A DNA stretch of 19,516 nucleotides. Origin: Pseudomonadota bacterium. Its GTDB lineage: Bacteria; Pseudomonadota; Gammaproteobacteria; Burkholderiales; Burkholderiaceae_B. Each line of letters starts with the position of its first letter. Positions within the stretch are counted from its first letter, which is position 1. Made by a program: the position numbers and the translations under genes. Below are positions 1 to 6,866 of this stretch, one piece after another. Location: assembly GCA_023432075.1 (NCBI GenBank), contig JAEYVD010000111.1, positions 1-19,516 of the forward strand, read 5' to 3'. The notes under the pieces are model-generated. The model saw only the letters and a program-made list of their open reading frames with translations. It did no database searches and had not been told where the DNA came from.

Positions 1-381
1 TTGCGCCTCATGAGCCAGGAGGGCGGCTATCTGCTGTACCTGCGCCAGGAAGGGCGCGGCATCGGCCTGTATTCCAAGCTTGACGCCTACCGGCTGCAGG
101 AGCTGGGCTACGACACCTACACCGCCAACCTGGAACTGGGCCACGGCCTGGACGACCGCGACTACACGCCGGCCGCCCAGATGCTGCGGGCATTGGGCGT
201 CGACAATCTTGAACTGCTGACAAACAATCCCGACAAGCGCACCCAGCTCGAACGCATGGGCATCCGGGTCAGCGGTTGCCGCCTGACGGGCGTATTTCCG
301 AACGAACACAACAAAGGCTATCTGCTGGCCAAGGCGCTGCGCACGCAGCACCGCATCGAACTCGGTCAGACCGAGGAGTGA
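1..381 (+). CDS. ribA: GTP cyclohydrolase II, C-terminal part (5' cut by window edge)
   Basis: RibA opens the imidazole ring of GTP, releasing formate and pyrophosphate, in the first step of riboflavin synthesis; it is cytosolic. The 126 visible residues carry the family's core: LYLRQEGRGIGL near residues 12-24, the KLDAYRLQ and DTYTANLELG stretch, the DDRDYTPAAQMLRALGV block and LLTNNPDKR near residue 75. The zinc-binding cysteine cluster and the N-terminal half lie upstream of base 1, so the TTG at base 1 is not the real start. The protein ends normally with a short polar tail and TGA. A small perfect stem (CTCGGT/ACCGAG, 361-375) sits in the last codons without a T-run, so I do not call a terminator. 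Identity is secure; only completeness is limited by the edge. Confidence 0.95.
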   Translation: MRLMSQEGGYLLYLRQEGRGIGLYSKLDAYRLQELGYDTYTANLELGHGLDDRDYTPAAQMLRALGVDNLELLTNNPDKRTQLERMGIRVSGCRLTGVFPNEHNKGYLLAKALRTQHRIELGQTEE

Positions 382-492
382 CGAAGCGATACGCCCGGCA
401 GCCCCGCCCGGCATAAGGAGAAACCCTTATACTCTGGGCCGGTCGTTGGGCCGCATTGCCGGCTGCATGGCCGTATCGTTTTGGAATCCCCT

Positions 493-2925
493 ATGAATCA
501 ACAACATAAAGACCTGTCCGCGCTCGCAAAAGCGTGGCTGTTCGTGCTGGGCGCCTGCATTCTGGCGGCCGGACTCTTTTTCGGCTACCAAGGTGCGCGC
601 CTCGTGGCGCTGAACGGTAGCTGGTATTTCGTGATTTGCGGCGTTGTGCTGGCCATCTCCGGCATCCAGATCGCACGCCGCCGCGCCAGTGGCGGTCTGC
701 TGTACGCGTTGGCGCTGATCGGCACCGCCATCTGGGCGGTGGCAGAGGTCGGCCTGCAATTCTGGCCGCTCGTGTCGCGTGTCCTGGTGTTTGCAGGCTT
801 TGGCATCCTGGTCGCGCTGTCGCAGCCGCTGCTGCGCCGCGCGCAGAACCAGCCGGCCAGCCCCGCACCGTCCCGCATCGCCGCCGCCGTGCTGGCGCTG
901 GCCTTCATTGCGACAGTTGCCGGCATGTTCGTGCCGCACGCGCCGCTCTCGCAAGGCGAGACCCTCGCGCTCAAGCCCGTTGCTCCGGGCCAGGAGCAGA
1001 AGGACTGGGCGCATTACGGTAATACCGCCGGCGGGACGCGCTTCGCGGCGCTGGACCAGATCACCCGTGACAACGTCAAGGACCTGCAGGTCGCCTGGAC
1101 CTACCGCACGGGCGATACGCCCGTCAGCCCCGGCGGCGGCGGCGCCGAAGACCAGCAGACTCCGCTGCAGATCGGCAACCGCGTGTTCCTGTGCACCCCG
1201 CACAACAACGTGATCGCGCTGGACGCGACCACGGGCAAGGAACTCTGGAAGGTCGAGATCAACGCCAAGCAGAAGAAGTGGATGCGTTGCCGCGGCCTGG
1301 CTTATTTCGACATCGATGCGCCGCTGGAGCAGCCGACCGTCGAAGGCGCGACGCCCGTCAAGGCCGTCAGCCTGGACCCGGGCGCCACCTGCCGCCGCCG
1401 CATCCTGATGAACAGCGTGACGCCCGAACTGATCGCGCTGGACGCCGACACGGGCGCGTTCTGCGCCGATTTCGGCAAAGCGGGCCGCGTGGACCTGCGC
1501 GCCGGCATGGGCAAGGGCGCCGACAAGGGCGAGTACTACCCGACATCGGCCCCGACGCTGGCCGGCACGACCATCGTGATCGGCGGCCGCGTCGCGGACA
1601 ACGTCAGCACCGACATGCCTGGCGGCGTGGTGCGTGGCTTTGATGTCATCACCGGCGAGCTGCGCTGGGCGTTCGACCCCGGCAATCCGCAAGACAAGGC
1701 CGCGCCGGCCGACGGCCAGACGTACGCACGCTCGACACCGAACGTGTGGGCGCCGATGTCGTATGACGCACAGTCCAACACGGTCTTCATGCCGGTGGGC
1801 AGCGCCGCCGTGGACCTGTGGGGCGTCAAGCACACCGCGCTGGACCGCAAGTACGGCGCGTCGGTCCTGGCGGTCGACGCCAGCACCGGCCAGGAAAAGT
1901 GGGACTACCAGACCGTGCACGACGACCTCTGGGACTTCGACGTGCCCCTGCAGCCGACTTTCGCGGACTTCCCCGTGGACGGCAAGAACGTGCCCGCGCT
2001 CGTCTTCGGCACCAAGGCCGGCCAGATCTTCGTGCTGGACCGCCAGACCGGCAAGCCGCTCACCCGCGTCGAAGAACGCAAGGTGCCGGCCGGCAACATT
2101 CCCGGCGAAACCTACTCGCCGACCCAACCCTTTTCGGTCGGCATGCCTTCGATCGGCGCCAACGACCTGAAGGAATCGGACATGTGGGGCGCCACGCCGT
2201 TCGATCAGCTGCTGTGCCGCATTCACTTCAAGTCCAAGCGCTACACGGGCCTGTTCACCCCGCCGGGCACCGACGCATCGCTCAACCTGCCCGGATCACT
2301 GGGCGGCATGAACTGGGGCGGCATTTCGATCGACCCGGTGAACGGCTACCTGTTCATCAACGACATGCGCGTCGGCCTGGAAGTGCAGCTGGTCGAAGCC
2401 GGCGCCAACGCCAAGAAGGGCGACGGCAATGAAGCCGCCGCAATCCAGGGTCCCGTGGCCCTGGCCGGCACGCCTTACGCGATCAACGCCAAGGTGCGAT
2501 TCATGTCTCCGCTGGAAATCCCGTGCCAGGCGCCGCCGTTCGGCACGCTGACCGCCGTGGATCTGAAGACGCAGAAGATGGTCTGGCAGGTGCCGGTCGG
2601 CACCGTTCAGGACACCGGCCCCTTCGGCATGAAGCTGGGCCTGCCGATCCCCATCGGCATGCCGACCATCGGCGGCACGCTCGCCACGCAAGGCGGCCTT
2701 GTGTTCATCGCCGCCACGCAGGACTACTACCTGCGCGCGTACGACGCCGGCACCGGCAAGGAAGTGTGGAAGGTCCGTCTGCCTGTCGGCAGCCAAGGCA
2801 CGCCCATCAGCTACAAGTCGACCGTCGACGGCAAGCAATACCTTGTCATCTCGGCCGGCGGGGCGCGCAACTCGCCCGACCGCGGCGACTACGTGATCGC
2901 CTACGCATTGCCCGGCAAGGTGTAA
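493..2925 (+). CDS. gcd: Membrane-bound PQQ-dependent glucose dehydrogenase (quinoprotein)
   Basis: This 810-residue enzyme oxidises aldoses such as glucose to the lactone on the periplasmic face of the inner membrane and passes electrons to ubiquinone. Residues 1 to about 150 contain five hydrophobic segments, the membrane anchor of this family. The rest is the eight-bladed quinoprotein propeller with repeated ALDA.TG-type blade endings. Visible active-site signatures are SPGGGGAEDQQTPLQ followed by LCTPHNN (His237, matching the PQQ-contacting histidine of the family), HDDLWDFD at 476-483 and GTKAGQIFVLDR with Lys508. Length fits the roughly 800 residues of E. coli Gcd. I chose ATG 493 over an in-frame TTG at 481 because ATG is standard and directly precedes a typical N-terminus. 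The gene is probably monocistronic, ending in a strong terminator. The exact sugar preference cannot be read from sequence. Confidence 0.95.
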   Translation: MNQQHKDLSALAKAWLFVLGACILAAGLFFGYQGARLVALNGSWYFVICGVVLAISGIQIARRRASGGLLYALALIGTAIWAVAEVGLQFWPLVSRVLVFAGFGILVALSQPLLRRAQNQPASPAPSRIAAAVLALAFIATVAGMFVPHAPLSQGETLALKPVAPGQEQKDWAHYGNTAGGTRFAALDQITRDNVKDLQVAWTYRTGDTPVSPGGGGAEDQQTPLQIGNRVFLCTPHNNVIALDATTGKELWKVEINAKQKKWMRCRGLAYFDIDAPLEQPTVEGATPVKAVSLDPGATCRRRILMNSVTPELIALDADTGAFCADFGKAGRVDLRAGMGKGADKGEYYPTSAPTLAGTTIVIGGRVADNVSTDMPGGVVRGFDVITGELRWAFDPGNPQDKAAPADGQTYARSTPNVWAPMSYDAQSNTVFMPVGSAAVDLWGVKHTALDRKYGASVLAVDASTGQEKWDYQTVHDDLWDFDVPLQPTFADFPVDGKNVPALVFGTKAGQIFVLDRQTGKPLTRVEERKVPAGNIPGETYSPTQPFSVGMPSIGANDLKESDMWGATPFDQLLCRIHFKSKRYTGLFTPPGTDASLNLPGSLGGMNWGGISIDPVNGYLFINDMRVGLEVQLVEAGANAKKGDGNEAAAIQGPVALAGTPYAINAKVRFMSPLEIPCQAPPFGTLTAVDLKTQKMVWQVPVGTVQDTGPFGMKLGLPIPIGMPTIGGTLATQGGLVFIAATQDYYLRAYDAGTGKEVWKVRLPVGSQGTPISYKSTVDGKQYLVISAGGARNSPDRGDYVIAYALPGKV

Positions 2926-2948
2926 GCCGCGCGGCAACGCAAGTATCT

Positions 2949-2976
2949 GGGCGCTCCGCGGAGCGCCCATTTTTTT
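2949..2976 (+). terminator. Rho-independent terminator after gcd
   Basis: A perfect 8-bp GC-rich stem, GGGCGCTC (2949-2956) with GAGCGCCC (2961-2968), closes a CGCG loop that can itself extend the pairing. It is followed by A and a run of seven T. It lies 23 bases after the gcd stop codon, the expected position for a terminator of that transcript. Confidence 0.92.
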
Positions 2977-2981
2977 GCAAT

Positions 2982-3197
2982 CTAACCGCTGTGGCGATGC
3001 TTGCCAGTCTTGATGAACAAGTCGGAGAATGCCTCCCAGTCGTTCAGATAGACGAAAAGCTCTCCCTCATCGCCTTCACACATCGCCGATCCTCGGCTGC
3101 TTTCTTCCCAGAATGTGTAGAACGGGAGGCGACGGATGTCTTCGAGACGCACCAAACGGTCTTTCACGACAGGCAAGCCAAAATAGGTTGTGGTCAT
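2982..3197 (-). CDS. Small hypothetical protein (71 aa), possibly a gene remnant
   Basis: I do not recognise this protein. It starts MTTTYFGLPVVKDRLVR and ends with a basic HRHSG tail. The middle is rich in aromatic and acidic residues (FYTFWEES, ELFVYLNDWEAF), which reads like a folded globular protein more than a random frame. The same frame stays open for about 40 codons upstream of the ATG, with plausible composition (for example RRLEIAANAHITKARE), but contains no start codon before a stop. The piece may therefore be the tail of a longer gene that lost its start. The ribosome-binding site before the ATG is poor (CGGGAA). It runs against gcd and shares the terminator gap. It could also be a chance ORF. 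Confidence 0.35.
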   Translation of the reverse strand: MTTTYFGLPVVKDRLVRLEDIRRLPFYTFWEESSRGSAMCEGDEGELFVYLNDWEAFSDLFIKTGKHRHSG

Positions 3198-3635
3198 TTC
3201 CCGAGCCTTGGTGATGTGCGCATTGGCCGCAATTTCCAGCCGGCGGACGCGTGCGCGGTGGGCGGCTAGTGGTTCAACCGATCCTGGACGGACTGGATCA
3301 GCGACCGGCGAGAAAAAATCTTAGCCGGGAAGCGAATCGCCAAGAAGAGCTAAAGGCGGTAGTTCGGCCGCACTGCTTCAGGGCGTTCATGCCGAAACGT
3401 GGAATCAACCGTTCATCGTGCGCAATTGCCGGCATATGGCCACGCCGGTACCGCCGGCTGCGCCAACTTGCGCGATGGGCAGCAGATCCTTGTCCGGATC
3501 GTAGGGCAGGGAAGGGAGCAAATCGCAATGCCTTTTGCTTCATTTCTTGCAGAAGAGTACTGCGGAATATGACGGAGATCGGCGGCTGGGCGATCGATAC
3601 ACTTTCAGGCGGAGACAACTGAAAAAGAGCAACAC
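3198..3635. other. Intergenic stretch without a convincing gene
   Basis: About 440 bases between the small reverse ORF and the Bug protein gene. Both strands have open frames here (up to 106 codons on minus, 123 on plus), but their translations are arginine-rich or low-complexity with no recognisable motif, signal peptide or good ribosome-binding site. The last 20 bases (GAAAAAGAGCAACAC) form the purine-rich leader of the gene starting at 3636. The promoter for that gene should lie here, but I see no confident -35/-10 pair. Confidence 0.5.
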
Positions 3636-4601
3636 ATGCCTATCGTCACACGCCGCCGCATACTGCTGGGCAGCGCAGTCCTCAGCGCACTGTTTTCGTT
3701 CGGGGCTGCCGCGCAAACCGCTTATCCGTCGAAACCTGTCCGCCTCGTCGTCCCGTATCCACCGGGCGCCGCCACCGACGCCATCTCGCGCGCGTTCGCC
3801 CAACAACTGGGCACGATCATGGGCCAACCGGTCGTCGTCGAAAACCGGCCAGGCGCTGGCTCTGCCATCGGCATCATGGCCGTCAAGAACAGGCCCGCGG
3901 ACGGATACACCTTGCTGGTCCACGCCGAAGGCTTCTACAGCGCAAAGATCACGACACCCGCCGCGGATTATGCGTTCTCCGACTTTGAAATCCTGGCGCC
4001 GCTGGGCCAGAGCAGCTACGCCTTCATCGTCCCGTCCGACCGGGGCTGGAACCGCCTGGAAGACTTGAAGGGCATTAACCGGGAATTGGACATTGGCGTC
4101 GCCGACCTCGGCGTGGGCACATACTCCACGCTTGCGGCGAGGCTGGCTTCAGGGCTGCGGACGCAATACCGTCCCATTCCGTTCAAGGGCGGCGCGGAAG
4201 GGCTGACGGCGATTCTTGGCGGGCAGATCGACGGCTACTTCACCACAATTGGCACCACCCAAAGCGTCAAGGACAATCCGCACGTCAAGGTGCTTGCCTA
4301 TACCGGCCGCGCAGGAAGCGTCAGTCATTTGCCCGGGGTGAAGACGTTTGCCGAGCTTGGCGTGCCGAACATGGTGTTCCACAGCAGCTATAGCGTCGCG
4401 GCGCGAAGCGGCACACCGGAGCCCGTCAGGACGAAGCTGGCAGAGTTCGTGCGGCAGGCTGTCACGTCAGCGGCGATGGAAAAGGCGCGACGCGATTTGT
4501 ATTTGGAGGGGTATGTAGGGTCGTTGGACGACTACAAGCGGGAACTTGAGGGGTTGGCCGATGAGTTTGCGGAAAGCGCCAAGGGGCAGAAAATGGAGTA
4601 G
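3636..4601 (+). CDS. Bug-family (TctC-like) periplasmic solute-binding protein
   Basis: Bug proteins are extracytoplasmic binding receptors, originally of tripartite tricarboxylate transporters, that are hugely expanded in Bordetella and relatives and bind carboxylates or small amides. The protein is 321 residues, the usual length. A signal peptide occupies residues 1 to about 26 (TRRRILLGSAVLSALF with cleavage after AAA/QT); the arginines could allow Tat export but are not diagnostic. The mature part opens with the family hallmark YPSKPVRLVVPYPPGAATD and continues with VVENRPGAGSAIG and the PADGYTLL block. The second lobe carries YRPIPFKGGAEGLTAILGGQID and the C-terminal YVGSLDDYKRELE segment. 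No TctA/TctB membrane genes are adjacent, so it is an orphan receptor, as most Bug proteins are. The ligand cannot be predicted. Confidence 0.93.
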   Translation: MPIVTRRRILLGSAVLSALFSFGAAAQTAYPSKPVRLVVPYPPGAATDAISRAFAQQLGTIMGQPVVVENRPGAGSAIGIMAVKNRPADGYTLLVHAEGFYSAKITTPAADYAFSDFEILAPLGQSSYAFIVPSDRGWNRLEDLKGINRELDIGVADLGVGTYSTLAARLASGLRTQYRPIPFKGGAEGLTAILGGQIDGYFTTIGTTQSVKDNPHVKVLAYTGRAGSVSHLPGVKTFAELGVPNMVFHSSYSVAARSGTPEPVRTKLAEFVRQAVTSAAMEKARRDLYLEGYVGSLDDYKRELEGLADEFAESAKGQKME

Positions 4602-4696
4602 CTGGATCCTTGGTATGGACGGAATAGTCCGCAGACATGAATTTGGTCGTGCTTTTTCCGAATTGCCACGGGGCGGAGCGTGAGCCGTCACACAAC

Positions 4697-4735
4697 TTCA
4701 TGGCCGGCCGGTAGGCCATGAAAGTGGTAGTCCAC
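4697..4735. repeat. Pair of adjacent inverted repeats (hairpins)
   Basis: The first hairpin has a perfect 9-bp stem, TTCATGGCC (4697-4705) with GGCCATGAA (4714-4722), around an 8-base loop GGCCGGTA. A second, GTGG-TAGT-CCAC (4724-4735), follows directly. There is no T-run, so this is not a classic terminator. It could stabilise the 3' end of the Bug mRNA or be a REP-like element; copies elsewhere in the genome would decide. Confidence 0.55.
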
Positions 4736-4891
4736 CGTTTAAGGACTAGAGATTGGTAGTGAAGGTAGCCTTTCGCCCAGTGTGCCGCTCAATTGCAGAT
4801 GTACTCGGAGGTGTTGCACGGACGCGCCAGCCGTCGTCGTCGCGCTTGATGCAGTGGGCGACGCAACACCGTGGATCTTTCATGACCGTCG

Positions 4892-4900
4892 CCCCCCCCC
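4892..4900. repeat. Mononucleotide tract C9
   Basis: Nine consecutive C on the plus strand in a non-coding or weakly coding context. Long C/G tracts are slippage-prone and drive phase variation at some Bordetella loci. Here no convincing gene or promoter is tied to it. Confidence 0.9.
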
Positions 4901-4921
4901 TTGCGTGTTGCGTGCGGATGT

Positions 4922-5104
4922 CTAACTGATCGTTTGTCGCCCCGAACAGGGGGGAGAGGCCACTGTTGGCATTCGCCGAAAGGCCATTGGTGTTTGGTCG
5001 TCGGTCTTCTGCAATGTCCGCATTCGACCCTGAAGCAGACAGCCACTTAAGAAACAGCAAAGCGAAGCGACCGCGGCGAGCATCGTTAATTCCACGCGGG
5101 TCAT
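4922..5104 (-). CDS. Possible small lipoprotein (60 aa)
   Basis: The ORF follows the ABC transporter stop by about 46 bases on the same strand. It starts MTRVELTMLAAVASLCCFLSGC, which resembles a lipoprotein signal peptide: a short charged N-terminus, a hydrophobic core and a lipobox LSGC at residues 18-21. The remaining residues are short, polar and unrecognised. The purine run AGAGGG lies almost touching the ATG, so initiation would be awkward, and an ATG four codons upstream (5116) has no better site. A chance hydrophobic frame is a real alternative. Confidence 0.28.
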   Translation of the reverse strand: MTRVELTMLAAVASLCCFLSGCLLQGRMRTLQKTDDQTPMAFRRMPTVASPPCSGRQTIS

Positions 5105-5150
5105 GCCCTCTCGCATCGAGGAGCGCGCACGCTCTTGCAGATGGTGACAT

Positions 5151-6857
5151 TTATAGGGCCAGAGTGTCAGTGTGATAGCTACTCAGCCCGCCCTTGTGTG
5201 CCACGCTTACCACCGCCGTGTTCGGACATTGTTTCAGCAGCAACTCATAAAGAGCCGATTCGCTGGCCGCGTCTAGCGCGGACGTTGCCTCGTCGAGGAA
5301 GACATATTCAGGGCGCTGAATGAGCGCACGGGCAAAAGCGAGCTTTTGTCGTTCGCCAGGTGAAAGTCGCCGCGTCCAGTCACGTTCGCACATGAGGTCT
5401 GGTTCGAGAGCGCCTAGCCCAACCGAATGTAAGGCATGCCGGCATATGTCATCAGGTACGTCTTGTTCTGATGCTGGGTAGCTCAGGCATTGGCGAAGGG
5501 TCCCGCATGGCAGATAGCTCTGTTGCGGCAGAAACAGCATTCGGCTGCGGTCCGGCCCCGATATGACGCCGCTGCAGTACGGCCAGAGGCCCGCCAGCGC
5601 TCGTAGCAATGTGCTCTTGCCTGCGCCCGATGCACCTGTCAGAAGCCACCGCTGGCCGGGCTGAATGGTCCAGGACAACGGATCCACCAACGGAGTTCCA
5701 TCGGGCGAACGTACGCTTAGTGAACGGACCCGCAGGCCAGGCCGCCGGCTGTGCCGCCTGCGCAAACTTCCCCGCCCGCTGCCTGCATCAAGCGCGCTAT
5801 CCAGTTCGACCAGGCGGCGGCAGACCGAGCGCAACAGCGCCAGCTCCTTGTATTCGTAGATGAACCACGAGAATGCCGTCCGTACCCGCATGAAAGCCTG
5901 TACCAACTGGATCAGTCCACCCAATGAGAGGACGCCCGCGAAGAACCGGGGACCGCAAAGCAGGTAGGGCACCATCGCGCCGATCTCGGTGTAGCTTCGA
6001 TCAGCCAGGGTGATGCGCTTGGTGTAGGTCATGATGTGCCGCCAGTTCGATCTGATGGCGTCGAACCGCTGGCGCAGGCCAATGCGTTCGGCCTGCGCGC
6101 CTCCCAACAGCGCGATCTGCTCGCCGTGTTCCCGTACGCGGACCAGCAGGAACCGGAAGTCCGCTTCGCTCTGCTGTTGGCGGTAGTCGACAGTCACCAT
6201 CCGCCGGCCCAACCATTCCATCGTCACCGAGCCGAGCAACGCATAGAGCAGTGCCGCCCACAGCATGTAGCCGGCAATCTCAATGTCCCGGCCCGCCAGG
6301 GACACGGTGATCACGCCGGATAGTTCCCAGACGATGACCGAGAACGAAACGAGGTTCGCGGTGTTCTTCAGCAGCTTCAGGAACAAGTTCAGGACATTCG
6401 ACGCAAGCCACTTGAGGTCTTCGGCGATGCGCTGATCAACGTTCTCCATGGCGCCGTCCAGCGAGATGCGCCAGTGTGCGTCCTGGCCCAGCCATCGTTC
6501 CAGGAATGATCCGGTCAGCCAGCTTCGCCAGCGCATTTCCAGTGATTGCACGGAATACGCGCGCCCCGTCTCGACCAGCACGCCCACGAGCGCAAGCATC
6601 GCCAATTGCCCCAGCAGGAGCCAGAACGCCGCCAGATCCTGGGCGGCCAGCGTGTCGTAGAAGTCCTTCTGCCAATACGTGATCAGGACAGCCCGATAGA
6701 CGAGCAGGAAATCCAGCGCAATAACGAGGACCAGCAGGCCGCGCGCCGCCCAGCGCTCCTCCGACCGCCAATACGCGCTGATCAGGCGCCAGACGGCCCG
6801 CAGGTAGGCGGCGCGTGGGTGGGCGGCGGCCGGCGGGGCGTCCTTGGCGTTCATCAT
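5151..6857 (-). CDS. YddA/SbmA-type ABC transporter, fused permease and ATPase
   Basis: A 568-residue half-transporter of the family that fuses an SbmA/BacA-like membrane domain to an ABC ATPase (E. coli YddA and relatives). The membrane domain spans roughly residues 20-330, with YWRSEERWAARGLL leading into the first helix and the LEMRWRSWLT segment typical of the family. The ATPase domain has Walker A GASGAGKST at 408-416, the Q-loop FLPQQSYLP, signature LSPGERQ at 498-504 (Pro in place of the usual first Gly), Walker B YVFLDEATS at 518-526 and the H-loop histidine in VAHK. It begins 9 bases after the TonB receptor stop, so the two are co-transcribed and probably translationally coupled; E. 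coli yddA-yddB is a comparable pair. It likely moves a metallophore or peptide across the inner membrane; direction and substrate are not visible. Confidence 0.88.
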   Translation of the reverse strand: MMNAKDAPPAAAHPRAAYLRAVWRLISAYWRSEERWAARGLLVLVIALDFLLVYRAVLITYWQKDFYDTLAAQDLAAFWLLLGQLAMLALVGVLVETGRAYSVQSLEMRWRSWLTGSFLERWLGQDAHWRISLDGAMENVDQRIAEDLKWLASNVLNLFLKLLKNTANLVSFSVIVWELSGVITVSLAGRDIEIAGYMLWAALLYALLGSVTMEWLGRRMVTVDYRQQQSEADFRFLLVRVREHGEQIALLGGAQAERIGLRQRFDAIRSNWRHIMTYTKRITLADRSYTEIGAMVPYLLCGPRFFAGVLSLGGLIQLVQAFMRVRTAFSWFIYEYKELALLRSVCRRLVELDSALDAGSGRGSLRRRHSRRPGLRVRSLSVRSPDGTPLVDPLSWTIQPGQRWLLTGASGAGKSTLLRALAGLWPYCSGVISGPDRSRMLFLPQQSYLPCGTLRQCLSYPASEQDVPDDICRHALHSVGLGALEPDLMCERDWTRRLSPGERQKLAFARALIQRPEYVFLDEATSALDAASESALYELLLKQCPNTAVVSVAHKGGLSSYHTDTLAL

Positions 6858-6866
6858 GGGGCGGCG

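Larger units (their letters stand above)
4602..5150. other. Intergenic region with hairpins and a C9 tract
   Basis: About 550 bases between the convergent Bug gene and ABC transporter gene. Two adjacent hairpins lie at 4697-4735, a run of nine C at 4892-4900, and one weak small-lipoprotein ORF is described separately. Overlapping reverse frames at 4746-5150 and 4789-5046 are cysteine- and arginine-rich and unrecognisable. I regard them as unproven. No T-run terminator is visible for either converging gene. Confidence 0.5.

Noticed and set aside
413..430. ATAAGG/CCTTAT hairpin and TATACT as a gcd promoter or ribA terminator
   Set aside because: Stem is short, there is no T-run, and no acceptable -35 is found at the right spacing.
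427..2226. 599-codon reverse ORF opposite the glucose dehydrogenase
   Set aside because: Arg/Ala/Gly/His-rich translation with no motif, antiparallel to a clear gcd; a high-GC antisense shadow.
3298..3618. 106-codon reverse ORF upstream of the Bug gene
   Set aside because: Arg/Ser-rich, no signal peptide or family pattern, no ribosome-binding site; treated as chance.
4746..5150. 134-codon reverse ORF after the ABC transporter, including a Cys-rich PRCCVAHC segment
   Set aside because: Composition is odd and unrecognised, it crosses the C9 tract and overlaps the lipoprotein candidate in another frame; insufficient support.
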